Assembly: GCF_000518885.1 (NCBI RefSeq)
Contig: NZ_JAEL01000003.1
Location: 23,987 to 87,986 of the forward strand
Reading direction: 5' to 3'
Source of the DNA: Bacillus sp. J33
GTDB lineage: Bacteria; Bacillota; Bacilli; Bacillales; Cytobacillaceae
DNA length: 64,000 bases
The stretch's first letter is position 1. Every line of letters starts with the position of its first letter. The translations under genes and the position numbers were made by a program. The notes under the pieces were generated by a model. It ran no database searches. It worked only from the letters and a program-made list of their open reading frames with translations, and had not been told where the DNA came from. Positions 51,388-60,155 of the stretch are shown here, one piece after another.

Positions 51388-52401
51388 ATGAAGAAAAAGT
51401 TGTTAATGCTGCTTGCCGGCCTAATGGTTGTTTTTGCATTGTCTGCCTGTGGTTCTAAATCACAAGAAGATGTTGTAAAAGAGCTTGGCAATAAGCTGGA
51501 GGACATTAAAGGGTATAAGGCAGAGGCTAAAATGACCCTGCAGATGGGCACTGACCCGCAGACTTATGATATTGAAGTATGGCACAAGGAACCTGATTTT
51601 TATCGGGTAAATCTAAAAAATGCCCAAAAAGACCAAAGCCAGATGATTCTGCGAAACGCTGATGGTGTATTTGTCCTCACTCCTGCGCTGAACAAAAGCT
51701 TCCGCTTCCAGAGTGATTGGCCGCAGAACAGCAGCCAGGCTTATTTGTATGAATCCTTAGTCAAGGATATTGTGGAGGATAAAGAAGCTAAGTTCTCAGC
51801 TACAAAAGATCATTATGTCTTTGAAACAAAGACAAGGTATCAAAATAATCAGATGCTTCCTGTTCAGGAAATCACGCTGAAGAAGTCTGATTTGTCCCCT
51901 GTCAGCGTGAAGGTTATGGATCCGGATAAAAATGCACTTGTAACTGTTGAGTTTTCCAATGTAAAGTTTAATGCAAGCTTTGATAAAAAAGACTTTGATA
52001 TGCAGAAGAACATGACTGGCGCCCAGCTGGAAGTGCCGGTAATGGCCGAAGTGGAAGAGCAGGAGTTTTCGGTTAAATATCCTCAGATTGAAGTGGATGG
52101 GGTAAAGCTGGTCGAAGAGAAGGAAATTAAAACAGAAGGCGGCAAGCGGGTTGTATTAACCTATGATGGAGAGAAGTCCTTCACTCTTGTCCAGGAAAAA
52201 GCAACTGTGATGCCAGCTTCATCCTCTGTAACTTCAGTCAACGGGGAACCGGTTGATCTTGGATTCACAATTGGAGCACTATCGGACAACACCATTTCCT
52301 GGACCTATCAGGGAGTCGACTTTATGATTGCTTCCAATGATTTATCTCCAGAAGAAATGAGTATGATCGCCCGTTCCGTACAAGGTGATATGGTTAAATA
52401 A
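51388..52401 (+). CDS. ydcC: LolA-like outer-membrane-lipoprotein-carrier-fold lipoprotein YdcC
   Basis: A 337-aa lipoprotein. The signal KLLMLLAGLMVVFALSACGS has the lipobox LSAC (Cys about residue 21). The remainder resembles the LolA/DUF4367-type fold: DIKGYKAEAKMTLQMG and WHKEPDFYRVNLKNA at the front and a C-terminal domain with INSWTYQG-like strands. Gram-positives lack LolA transport; YdcC homologues may bind lipid or peptide ligands and are sporulation-associated in B. subtilis. It sits between acpS and alr. Confidence 0.85.
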   Translation: MKKKLLMLLAGLMVVFALSACGSKSQEDVVKELGNKLEDIKGYKAEAKMTLQMGTDPQTYDIEVWHKEPDFYRVNLKNAQKDQSQMILRNADGVFVLTPALNKSFRFQSDWPQNSSQAYLYESLVKDIVEDKEAKFSATKDHYVFETKTRYQNNQMLPVQEITLKKSDLSPVSVKVMDPDKNALVTVEFSNVKFNASFDKKDFDMQKNMTGAQLEVPVMAEVEEQEFSVKYPQIEVDGVKLVEEKEIKTEGGKRVVLTYDGEKSFTLVQEKATVMPASSSVTSVNGEPVDLGFTIGALSDNTISWTYQGVDFMIASNDLSPEEMSMIARSVQGDMVK

Positions 52402-52413
52402 CTAATTCTTGTT

Positions 52414-52443
52414 AACAGGCCCCTAAAAAGGGCCTGTTTTATT
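52414..52443 (+). terminator. Terminator of ydcC
   Basis: AACAGGCCC (52414-52422) pairs with GGGCCTGTT (52430-52438), then TTATTT. Confidence 0.85.
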
Positions 52444-52634
52444 TGTGTTGAATATGAGAGAATTTATAGGTCTTTTGCAAATGTCACTAGCTTTAAATCA
52501 GGGTTTGGTGCAAATACGAAGCAAGAGGACTATCAGGGGATTAGCCAAATAATTCATTTGACAAATCCTCCTGGGGAGTTTGATAATCGACTTGTACAGA
52601 ATTATGGCATTGGCTAAAGGACGTGAAGACATCA

Positions 52635-53792
52635 ATGGTTGAACAGATAAAAATGTATAGGGATACTTGGGCAGAGATAAATCTTGATCATATCTCATAT
52701 AATGTAGAGTCAATGAAAAAACATGTTAGCGAAGGCACAATGGTTATTGCTGTTGTGAAAGCAAATGGATATGGCCATGGAGATAAAGCTGTAGCTGAGA
52801 CAGCACTTAAAGCAGGCGCTTCTGGCTTGGCGGTTGCCACACTTGATGAGGCAATGGCTCTGAGAAAGAAAAAAATAGAAGCACCCATTTTGGTAATGGG
52901 GGCAAGCCGTCCGGAAAATGCCGGTGATGCAGCAAAAGAGAATATTGCATTAACTGTTTTTCAAGAAGAATGGCTTGCAGCCGCGGCAGGTTATATTGAA
53001 AGCGGAGATGTACTGAATATTCATTTGAAGCTGGATACGGGGATGGGGCGCCTTGGCATCCGCACCCGGGATGAGCTGGCTGGAATTGAGAGCGCTATCA
53101 AAGGGGACAAGCGTTTTCTGATTGAAGGGGTATTTACTCATTTTGCCACAGCTGACTCATTAGATAATTCTTATTTTAAACAGCAGTTTAGCCGGTTTGA
53201 GGAAATGGTGAGCTGGATGGAGAAGGTTCCAAAATACGTTCATTCAAGCAATAGCGCTGCAGGTCTGAGGTTTCCTGAGGCACATTTAAATGCTGTCAGA
53301 ATGGGAATAAGTATGTACGGGCTCGCTCCTTCAATTGAAATGAAGCCAGATCTTCCTTTTCCGCTGAAAGAGGCTTTTTCCCTCCATACAAAAATTGTCC
53401 ATGTCAAAAAGCTTCATAAAGGTGAAAAGGTCAGCTATGGGGCTACTTATGAGGCAAGCGGAGATGAGTGGATTGCGACCTTGCCGATTGGTTATGCTGA
53501 TGGCTGGATCCGGAAGCTTCAGGGGCAGGAAGTTCTTGTCGGGGGATTAAGGGTGCCGATTGTTGGCAGAATATGCATGGATCAATGTATGATTAAGCTT
53601 CCTCATGAGGTGCCTGTTGGAACACAGGTTACTTTGATTGGCGACCAGGATGGAGCCAGTATTCCTGTCGATGAAATCGCCAGAAAACTTGAAACCATCA
53701 ACTATGAAATTACCTGTATGGTATCTTCGCGTGTTCCGCGCATATATAAAAGAGATGGCCAAATTATGGGGGGAGTCAATTATCTGCTATAA
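52635..53792 (+). CDS. alr: Alanine racemase
   Basis: A 385-aa PLP enzyme converting L- to D-alanine for Ddl. The PLP lysine lies in [11 protein letters not shown] (about residue 37) and the catalytic Tyr region is [26 protein letters not shown] is also typical. The start is not certain: ATG 52635 is used, but GTG 52623 and ATG 52653 are in frame and none has an ideal ribosome site. It lies upstream of the ndoAI-ndoA module as in B. subtilis. Confidence 0.93.
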   Translation: MVEQIKMYRDTWAEINLDHISYNVESMKKHVSEGTMVIAVVKANGYGHGDKAVAETALKAGASGLAVATLDEAMALRKKKIEAPILVMGASRPENAGDAAKENIALTVFQEEWLAAAAGYIESGDVLNIHLKLDTGMGRLGIRTRDELAGIESAIKGDKRFLIEGVFTHFATADSLDNSYFKQQFSRFEEMVSWMEKVPKYVHSSNSAAGLRFPEAHLNAVRMGISMYGLAPSIEMKPDLPFPLKEAFSLHTKIVHVKKLHKGEKVSYGATYEASGDEWIATLPIGYADGWIRKLQGQEVLVGGLRVPIVGRICMDQCMIKLPHEVPVGTQVTLIGDQDGASIPVDEIARKLETINYEITCMVSSRVPRIYKRDGQIMGGVNYLL

Positions 53793-54046
53793 TAAAATTA
53801 ATGCCTATTCAAAAAATGCGGGAGTTCAAAACTTCAATAAGCTCACAAGGAATGTTTTGGAAGCTTAATCACATGAGTGAAAGCGGCGTTTTTGGGGGTG
53901 TACTGAAAAACATGCATAAAAGCCTATTTTTTTGGCCGATAATACAGAAGAATTCAAGAACCCCCTTTGCATTGGGCGTTATTAATGGTAATATTGAAAA
54001 TGGTAGATATAAAAATGGTGTGTAGTGATGGTGGAGGTGTATGTTT

Positions 54047-54328
54047 GTGTCTGAGTCCAGCACAACAACAGAGATAATGGTAAAATTACCGCAACATCTT
54101 TTAACCGAGTTAGACGGATATGCAAAGCAGGAAAACGTTAACCGGAGCGAATTCATTTATCAAGCAACCAAAATGTATTTGCGCGAGCGCAAAAAGAGAC
54201 AAATTCGCGAATCCATGAGACGAGGCTATATGGAGATGGCGAAAATAAATTTGACGATTGCATCTGAAGCATTTCAAGCGGAATATGAGGCAGAACACAC
54301 AGTTGAACGTCTAGTAAGCGGAGGATAA
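54047..54328 (+). CDS. ndoAI: Antitoxin EndoAI (MazE-type, CopG/RHH family)
   Basis: A 93-aa ribbon-helix-helix antitoxin. N-terminal RHH region [20 protein letters not shown], then the conserved [20 protein letters not shown] and [20 protein letters not shown] that bind and block EndoA. GTG 54047 is preferred over ATG 54041: GGAGG lies 9 nt upstream of the GTG but only 3 nt from the ATG, and the B. subtilis protein as I recall it starts at the corresponding Ser-Glu-Ser. It is separated by 4 nt from the toxin gene. Confidence 0.93.
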   Translation: MSESSTTTEIMVKLPQHLLTELDGYAKQENVNRSEFIYQATKMYLRERKKRQIRESMRRGYMEMAKINLTIASEAFQAEYEAEHTVERLVSGG

Positions 54329-54332
54329 TCCT

Positions 54333-54683
54333 TTGATTGTCAAACGTGGTGACGTTTATTTTGCAGACCTATCCCCAGTTGTTGGTTCTGAACAAGGCGG
54401 CGTCCGTCCAGTGCTTGTCATCCAAAACGACATCGGGAATCGGTTTAGTCCCACAGTAATTGTTGCAGCAATCACGGCTCAAATTCAAAAAGCTAAGCTG
54501 CCTACTCACGTTGAAATTGATGCGAAGCGTTATGGTTTTGAAAGGGATTCGGTCATCTTATTAGAACAGATTCGTACAATTGATAAACAACGCTTAACCG
54601 ATAAAATAACCCATCTCGATGACGAAATGATGGAAAAAGTGGATGAAGCTGTGCAGATTAGCTTAGGCCTCATCGAATTTTAA
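54333..54683 (+). CDS. ndoA: Endoribonuclease EndoA (MazF toxin)
   Basis: A 116-aa MazF/PemK-family toxin that cleaves mRNA at UACAU-type sites in B. subtilis. The N-terminal [20 protein letters not shown] followed by [12 protein letters not shown] is the conserved active-site loop, and the C-terminal [20 protein letters not shown] is the dimer helix. TTG at 54333 is the start codon, just after the GGAGGATAA of the antitoxin end. A terminator follows. Confidence 0.96.
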   Translation: MIVKRGDVYFADLSPVVGSEQGGVRPVLVIQNDIGNRFSPTVIVAAITAQIQKAKLPTHVEIDAKRYGFERDSVILLEQIRTIDKQRLTDKITHLDDEMMEKVDEAVQISLGLIEF

Positions 54684-54684
54684 C

Positions 54685-54715
54685 AAAAACGCTCTTCTAA
54701 GGGCGTTTTTTTTTA
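54685..54715 (+). terminator. Terminator of the ndoAI-ndoA operon
   Basis: AAAACGC/GCGTTTT stem (54686-54708) followed by a long T run. Confidence 0.82.
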
Positions 54716-55078
54716 TGCAAGTAAGGTTTACTTCTGTTGAAAAAGGGTATAAAAGAAAGTCATGTAAAGTATTTTAGGGTATAAAAGCGCCCAATTAAAC
54801 GGGAAAACAAATCCAATATATTCTACGCTGTCTAAAATCCTCCTGTTAATTTTATTTAATGTATGGGAAGAGGTTTTTATAAGAAATTGTCGAATTAGCA
54901 AGGGACAGCCATGCATAATTTGGGAGTCATATATATATCATTTGACTGACAATAGCTGTTATCATTAAATATATGTATATACAGCACTTTGACTGATTTT
55001 TTACAAATTTTTGATTGCTATACAATAAAGGGATTTGGAAGGCTCATAATAGACATAAGATAATATAGGGAGGAACAG
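54716..55078. other. Intergenic region before the sigma-B operon
   Basis: No gene is seen. TACAAT at about 55021 is a possible -10 for rsbR, with TTTACA 15-16 nt upstream; the match is poor. No sigma-B-type promoter is recognised here. Confidence 0.35.
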
Positions 55079-55912
55079 ATGAATTCCACAATTTTAAATT
55101 ATATACAAAATAATAAAGATTCCATCTTCCATGACTGGATGCAAGCCACAAAGGAAAATGCGGATGATCGAGTGACCAAGGTGGTTTCCGACCAGGTATT
55201 TGTTGGGACGAGCCGGGAGTTTATTGATCTGATCATTTCAAGTATAAAAAGTTCGAATGAAGAATTCACTTCAAAGCTAAGCGATTTTTCAGAGAAAATT
55301 GTCCGCCTGGGCTGGCCTCTCAGCTTTGTGACAAGGGGGCTCCAAACATTTAGCAAAATTGTCTTTGAAGGTATGCAAGATGCGGGAATTGTGACAAATG
55401 AAAACCAATTGAAAACTATATATGATTTTGACAGCTGGATGACTCCGATGGTAAATGAAGTCGTAAACATGTATTCAACGACATGGGAAAGAACAGTCTC
55501 TTTGCAAAAGATTGCCCTGCAGGAACTTTCGGCTCCGCTGATTCCTGTTTTTGAAGGAATTACAGTCATGCCGCTTGTTGGTACCATCGATACAGAACGG
55601 GCTAAGCAGATTATGGAAAATCTTTTGCATGGAGTTGTTAAGCACCGTTCTGAAGTGGTTCTCATTGATATTACGGGTGTACCGGTCGTCGACACGATGG
55701 TTGCCCATCATATTATCCAGGCTGCTGATGCGGTAAGGCTGGTAGGAGCAAAGTGCATGCTGGTTGGCATTCGTCCGGAAATTGCCCAAACGATTGTGAA
55801 CCTTGGAATTGATTTAAATCAGTTTACTACAAAAAATACACTTAAAAAGGGAGTTGAAGCGGCTCTTGCATTAACAAGCCGCAAAATTGTGAATGTGGAG
55901 GGAGCGGAGTGA
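55079..55912 (+). CDS. rsbRA: RsbR co-antagonist (stressosome component, globin-like plus STAS)
   Basis: A 277-aa protein with an N-terminal non-haem globin-like sensor (about 1-140) and C-terminal STAS domain (about 155-265). The STAS domain has [19 protein letters not shown] and [20 protein letters not shown], carrying the Thr residues phosphorylated by RsbT in the B. subtilis homologue. RsbR and RsbS build the stressosome that traps RsbT until environmental stress. ATG 55079 follows GGGAGGAA. GTGA overlap with rsbS. Confidence 0.94.
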   Translation: MNSTILNYIQNNKDSIFHDWMQATKENADDRVTKVVSDQVFVGTSREFIDLIISSIKSSNEEFTSKLSDFSEKIVRLGWPLSFVTRGLQTFSKIVFEGMQDAGIVTNENQLKTIYDFDSWMTPMVNEVVNMYSTTWERTVSLQKIALQELSAPLIPVFEGITVMPLVGTIDTERAKQIMENLLHGVVKHRSEVVLIDITGVPVVDTMVAHHIIQAADAVRLVGAKCMLVGIRPEIAQTIVNLGIDLNQFTTKNTLKKGVEAALALTSRKIVNVEGAE

Positions 55913-56271
55913 GAGTGAGAATTCCGATTTTAAAGTTGAACGATTGTTTGTTAGTCTCCATCCAATGGGAATTAGATGACCAGACAGCACTTCAATTTCA
56001 GGAGGATTTACTTCATAAAATCCATGAAACAAGTGCAAATGGAGTCGTGATCGATTTAACATCCATTGACTTTATTGATTCATTCATCGCTAAAGTTTTA
56101 GGCGACGTAATAAATATGTCCAAACTGATGGGTGCAAAAGTAGTCATTACCGGTATACAGCCTGCCGTAGCTATTACGCTGATTGAGTTAGGTATTGGGT
56201 TAGATGATGTCCTTACTGCATTAGATCTAGAAAAAGGTTTGGAGAAATTACAACAGGAATTGGGGGAGTAA
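55909..56271 (+). CDS. rsbS: RsbS antagonist (stressosome STAS protein)
   Basis: A 120-aa single-STAS-domain protein. The phospho-acceptor Ser lies in [14 protein letters not shown]. Unphosphorylated RsbS sequesters RsbT; phosphorylation releases it. GTG 55909 overlaps the rsbR stop codon, with AGGGAGCGGAG as the ribosome site, indicating translational coupling. Standard length. Confidence 0.95.
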   Translation: MRVRIPILKLNDCLLVSIQWELDDQTALQFQEDLLHKIHETSANGVVIDLTSIDFIDSFIAKVLGDVINMSKLMGAKVVITGIQPAVAITLIELGIGLDDVLTALDLEKGLEKLQQELGE

Positions 56272-56275
56272 CTGT

Positions 56276-56677
56276 ATGGAAAACCAATCCTGCGTGAAAA
56301 TCATAAACGAATGGGACATCGTTGCAGCCCGCCAGCTTGGGCGGAATGTTGCTAAAGAACTTGGTTTTGGTACAGTTGACCAGGCCAGAATCACTACAGC
56401 CATTAGTGAACTTGCCCGGAATATCTATTTATACGCCGGACAAGGACAGATCTGTATAGAAAAAATATATGACGGCGGAAAAGCGGGATTGCGTATAGTT
56501 GCAGTAGACAGCGGCCCTGGAATAAATGATTTACGCCAAGTAATGGAAGATGGATTTTCCACATCGGGGGGATTAGGAGCTGGCCTGCCAGGTGTGAAGC
56601 GGTTAATGGATGAGTTCTTAATTGACTCTAATCCTGGAACCGGAACAGATATAAAAGCAACTAAGTGGCTCCGTTAG
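56276..56677 (+). CDS. rsbT: Serine/threonine kinase RsbT (switch protein)
   Basis: A 133-aa GHKL-type kinase: ITTAISELARNIYLYAG (N box), VDSGPGI (G1) and SGGLGAGLPGVKRLMDEF (G2-like). It phosphorylates RsbR/RsbS, then leaves the stressosome to activate the RsbU phosphatase. It starts 4 nt after rsbS with GGGGGAG upstream. Confidence 0.95.
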   Translation: MENQSCVKIINEWDIVAARQLGRNVAKELGFGTVDQARITTAISELARNIYLYAGQGQICIEKIYDGGKAGLRIVAVDSGPGINDLRQVMEDGFSTSGGLGAGLPGVKRLMDEFLIDSNPGTGTDIKATKWLR

Positions 56678-56688
56678 GGGGAAGCGGT

Positions 56689-57699
56689 ATGGATTTCCGA
56701 GAAATGATGGAGTCAAAGTATCGGGATATTCTTGAGAATTATATTAAGGATCAATCTGAACAGGCTTTGTATCAGGGCCAGAAGTTCAGCAGGAAGTCGA
56801 TTGAGCACAAAATCTCGCCTGAAGAGATTATCAGCGTTCATAAAAATCTGATGGGTGAACTGTATCCGGACTTGCCTGAGTATGTTCACCATTCTTTTGA
56901 TATCCTTCTTGAAGTCATGATAGGTTATGGGTTTGCCTATCGGGAGCATCAGAACCTGAAGCATATCCAGCAGGAACTGAGAACGGAAATGGAAATAGCC
57001 GCTAATGTACAGCAAACCCTGCTGGGAACGCAGGTTCCTTCTGTTGAAGGGCTGGACATTGGCGCAATTAGTGTTCCTGCCAAACATATGAACGGTGATT
57101 ATTTCCATTTTGTTCAGGATGAAAACGGCAGCATCAGCATTGCAATAGCTGACGTGATCGGGAAAGGCCTTCCGGCAGCCTTATGTATGTCCATGATCAA
57201 GTATGCTATGGACAGTTTGCCAGAAAACCGCAATGATCCTAAAAGTGTCCTCGAGAGCCTTAATAGGGTTGTCGAGCAAAATGTAGATTTGACTATGTTC
57301 ATTACCATGTTCTATGGGATATATGATACAAATACACATATGTTCTCTTACGGTTCAGCTGGGCATGAACCGGGGCTCTTTTATAATGCCAAAAAAGGTG
57401 AATTTGCCGAGCTAGTCGCAAAAGGACTGCTTCTGGGCATCGATAAAAGAACAAAATACCGCCAGTACGAAAAAGGAGTAAATCCCGGAGATATGATTAT
57501 ATTAATGTCAGATGGGGTAACTGAATGCCGTACTGAAGAAGGATTTATAGAAAAAGAGTCATTGCTTGAATTAATCAAGAAATATATTCATTTAAATGCA
57601 CAGGAAATTGTTAATAGCGTATACAAAGAACTCGAAAAACTTCAGCATTTTCAATTGCGAGACGATTTTACCTTAATTATTTTAAAAAGAAATGTTTAA
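56689..57699 (+). CDS. rsbU: PP2C-type phosphatase RsbU
   Basis: A 336-aa protein with an N-terminal helical RsbT-binding domain (about 1-85), a coiled linker and a SpoIIE/PP2C domain with metal ligands in MNGDYFHF and ADVIGKGLPAALCMS and in LMSDGVTE. It dephosphorylates RsbV-P under environmental stress. ATG 56689 follows GGGGGAAGC; the frame extends upstream by 8 codons without support. Its stop codon overlaps the -35 of the sigma-B promoter. Confidence 0.95.
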   Translation: MDFREMMESKYRDILENYIKDQSEQALYQGQKFSRKSIEHKISPEEIISVHKNLMGELYPDLPEYVHHSFDILLEVMIGYGFAYREHQNLKHIQQELRTEMEIAANVQQTLLGTQVPSVEGLDIGAISVPAKHMNGDYFHFVQDENGSISIAIADVIGKGLPAALCMSMIKYAMDSLPENRNDPKSVLESLNRVVEQNVDLTMFITMFYGIYDTNTHMFSYGSAGHEPGLFYNAKKGEFAELVAKGLLLGIDKRTKYRQYEKGVNPGDMIILMSDGVTECRTEEGFIEKESLLELIKKYIHLNAQEIVNSVYKELEKLQHFQLRDDFTLIILKRNV

Positions 57700-57719
57700 C
57701 TGGTTTAGGCAGCGGGTAA
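57694..57719 (+). promoter_or_regulatory. Sigma-B-dependent promoter for rsbV-rsbW-sigB-rsbX
   Basis: GTTTAA (57694-57699), 14-nt spacer, GGGTAA (57714-57719) match the sigma-B consensus (GTTTAA-N12-15-GGGWAW). Positioned like the autoregulatory promoter of B. subtilis. Confidence 0.9.
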
Positions 57720-57759
57720 GTAATAAAAAGCAGTTGACATGTAAAGAGGTGGGTCAGTT

Positions 57760-58092
57760 ATGAATATTACAATAGATGTAAAAGAAAATGATATGCTAAT
57801 TGAAGCAATGGTTAGCGGAGAAATTGATGCATATACAGCTCCTAAACTTCGTGAAGAACTTTTTCCTTTAACGGAAAAAGAAGGGGTGGAAATGGTTGTA
57901 AATCTATCTGAAGTCTCTTATATGGATAGTACCGGCTTAGGTGTGTTTGTTGGTGTATTTAAAAATGTCCGTGCCAATAACGGCAAGTTTAAGATTGTAG
58001 GTTTGTCGGATCGCTTAAAGAGACTTTTTGAAATTACAGGCCTAGCCGATATTATCGATATAAACAGCGAGATTGAAGGTGGAATACAATGA
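57760..58092 (+). CDS. rsbV: Anti-anti-sigma factor RsbV
   Basis: A 110-aa STAS protein. The phosphorylatable Ser is in SYMDSTGLGVFVGVFKNV. Dephosphorylated RsbV binds RsbW and frees sigma-B. AGAGGTGGG precedes the ATG. It lies just behind a sigma-B promoter, so it is autoinduced; ATGA overlap with rsbW. Confidence 0.96.
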   Translation: MNITIDVKENDMLIEAMVSGEIDAYTAPKLREELFPLTEKEGVEMVVNLSEVSYMDSTGLGVFVGVFKNVRANNGKFKIVGLSDRLKRLFEITGLADIIDINSEIEGGIQ

Positions 58093-58562
58093 ACGAACCA
58101 TTTGATTATATAGAGGTGAAGATCCCGGCTAAACCTGAATTTGTTGGGGTAATCCGCCTGACTCTATCAGGGATTGCCAGCAGAATGGGTTTTGCCTACG
58201 AAGAAATTGAGGATTTAAAAATTGCTACCAGCGAAGCTTGCACCAATGCAGTCCAACACGCATACAAGCAGAATGAGCAAGGTGAAGTTGTCATCGGATT
58301 CGGTTTATATAATGACCGTCTAGAAGTAATGGTTGCAGACAGCGGCAAGAGTTTTGATTTCCAATCTGCGAGACAAGGCATTGGGCCGTATGACCAGACT
58401 GATTCTGTGGAATTTCTGCGTGAAGGAGGCTTAGGTCTGTACCTGATTGAAACATTGATGGATGAAGTGAGAATTCATCACAAAGAGGGTGTTACGGTCT
58501 TTATGACCAAATACCTAGAGGGAGAGCAGGTGGAGAGGGATGCAAAAACAATCTCAACCTAA
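58089..58562 (+). CDS. rsbW: Anti-sigma-B factor/serine kinase RsbW
   Basis: A 157-aa GHKL kinase: KIATSEACTNAVQHAYK (N box), VADSGKSFD (G1-like), LREGGLGLYLIETLMDEV (G2). It binds sigma-B or phosphorylates RsbV. It overlaps rsbV by 4 nt and sigB by 23 nt. Confidence 0.95.
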   Translation: MNEPFDYIEVKIPAKPEFVGVIRLTLSGIASRMGFAYEEIEDLKIATSEACTNAVQHAYKQNEQGEVVIGFGLYNDRLEVMVADSGKSFDFQSARQGIGPYDQTDSVEFLREGGLGLYLIETLMDEVRIHHKEGVTVFMTKYLEGEQVERDAKTIST

Positions 58563-59334
58563 TCAAAAAACAAAAGAAGAGACAAATGCTTTAATCAAGG
58601 CATATCAGCTCCACCGAGATGAAGAAGCCCAAAATGAGCTGGTCCTTCAATATCAGAATCTGGTCGAAGCTATTGCCCGCAAGTATTCAAAGGGCAGGTC
58701 CTATCATGAAGATATCGTCCAAGTCGGCATTATTGGATTATTGGGAGCAATCCGCCGCTATGATGAATCATACGGGAAAACATTTGAGGCCTTTGCTGTT
58801 CCTACGATTATCGGTGAAATTAAACGCTTTTTAAGAGATAAGACTTGGAGTGTTCATGTGCCTCGCCGAATAAAAGAGCTTGGGCCAAAAATAAAAGCAA
58901 CTGTCGAAGAGCTTACAACTGAACTTCATCGCTCTCCACGGGTTGATGAAATTGCAGATGTACTTGGAGTATCAGAAGAAGAAGTTCTGGAAGCAATGGA
59001 AATGGGCAAAAGCTATCAAGCGCTGTCAGTTGACCACTCCATTGAGGCTGATTCTGATGGCGGAACCGTAACATTGCTTGATATCGTCGGGAATGAGGAC
59101 GAGGGTTATGAAAAAGTAAATCAAATGCTTGTACTTGAAAAAGTGCTGCATGTTTTATCTGAAAGAGAAAAAATGATAATCCAATATACGTATCTTGAAA
59201 ATATGAGCCAGAAAGAAGCAGGAGATAAGCTGGGGATTTCCCAAATGCATGTCTCGAGGCTTCAAAGGCGTGCGATCAAAAAGCTTCAGGAAGCTATCCA
59301 TTCTGAAACAAATAATTCGGAGTGCCTTTCATGA
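58540..59334 (+). CDS. sigB: RNA polymerase general-stress sigma factor SigB
   Basis: A 264-aa group 3 sigma factor: region 2 (LVLQYQNLVEAIARKYSKGR, FEAFAVPTIIGEIKRFLRDK), region 3 and region 4 helix-turn-helix (LENMSQKEAGDKLGISQMHV). It directs the general stress regulon; one of its promoters lies at 57694. The start at ATG 58540 follows GAGAGCAGGTGGAGAGG inside rsbW. Confidence 0.96.
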   Translation: MQKQSQPNQKTKEETNALIKAYQLHRDEEAQNELVLQYQNLVEAIARKYSKGRSYHEDIVQVGIIGLLGAIRRYDESYGKTFEAFAVPTIIGEIKRFLRDKTWSVHVPRRIKELGPKIKATVEELTTELHRSPRVDEIADVLGVSEEEVLEAMEMGKSYQALSVDHSIEADSDGGTVTLLDIVGNEDEGYEKVNQMLVLEKVLHVLSEREKMIIQYTYLENMSQKEAGDKLGISQMHVSRLQRRAIKKLQEAIHSETNNSECLS

Positions 59335-59927
59335 CCAAATTGGTTAGGGACAACATCGAAGTGATCGCTCACCAAACGGCTAAAGAGGGAAAGTCTTTCT
59401 GTGGAGATGGCTATTATTTCACCGCGACTGATGAATACTTTGTATGTGTACTTGCGGACGGCCTGGGGAGCGGGGAATTTGCGTATGAAGCTTCTTCAGC
59501 CGTTATAGCGGTTGTAGAAGAGCACCATGAGAAAGATGTTGATACACTCATGAAGCTTTGCAATGAGGTTCTTGTACAAAAAAGAGGAGCGGCAGTTGCG
59601 CTGTTTAAAGTGCATTTTACCACCAGAGAGTTTGTTTACAGCTGTGTAGGAAATATAAGATTTTTCCTTTACTCCTCAACGGGCAAGCTAACCTACCCGT
59701 TGCCTGTGACAGGCTACCTGTCAGGGAGGCCGCAGGTGTTCCACACTCAACGGTTTACCTATGAAGCTGATTCAAAATTCTTGCTATACTCAGATGGCTT
59801 AAATATTCAAGGGGTTAAATCTTTACTTAAAGCATTTCTGCCTATTGAACTTATCTCTGAAGATATTAAGAAGCAATACCCATCCACATCAGATGATGCT
59901 ACTTTTATACTTGGAAGCTTACTCTAA
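59331..59927 (+). CDS. rsbX: Phosphoserine phosphatase RsbX
   Basis: A 198-aa SpoIIE/PP2C-like phosphatase: VCVLADGLGSGEFAYEAS, the KRGAAVALFKVHF region and LLYSDGLN. It resets the stressosome by dephosphorylating RsbR and RsbS. ATG 59331 overlaps the sigB stop. The 3' end lies in the operon terminator. Confidence 0.95.
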   Translation: MTKLVRDNIEVIAHQTAKEGKSFCGDGYYFTATDEYFVCVLADGLGSGEFAYEASSAVIAVVEEHHEKDVDTLMKLCNEVLVQKRGAAVALFKVHFTTREFVYSCVGNIRFFLYSSTGKLTYPLPVTGYLSGRPQVFHTQRFTYEADSKFLLYSDGLNIQGVKSLLKAFLPIELISEDIKKQYPSTSDDATFILGSLL

Positions 59928-59948
59928 AAACAGGGTAAGCTTTTTTGT
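59915..59948 (+). terminator. Terminator of the sigma-B operon
   Basis: AAGCTTAC (59915-59922) pairs with GTAAGCTT (59935-59942), then TTTT; overlaps the end of rsbX. Confidence 0.85.
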
Positions 59949-60155
59949 CTGTTTAACAGTTTGCCGATCAGGAATTAACAACAGCTTTCATTCTAGGGTG
60001 ATTTGAAACGATGTTAAGGAGAAAGGCTGGAAAGATTTTCAGAAAACATGTATAACGGAGCTTCTTTTTAATCAAATGGATTGCTATGGCAAATGTGAAA
60101 CTTTAGGGTGGTTTTGTTAAAATGGAAGATGACACTCTATGATGGAGGAATGAAC

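Noticed and set aside
53801..54025. Small open frame of 74 codons between alr and ndoAI
   Set aside because: No ribosome site and no resemblance to a known family; the region reads as ordinary spacer.
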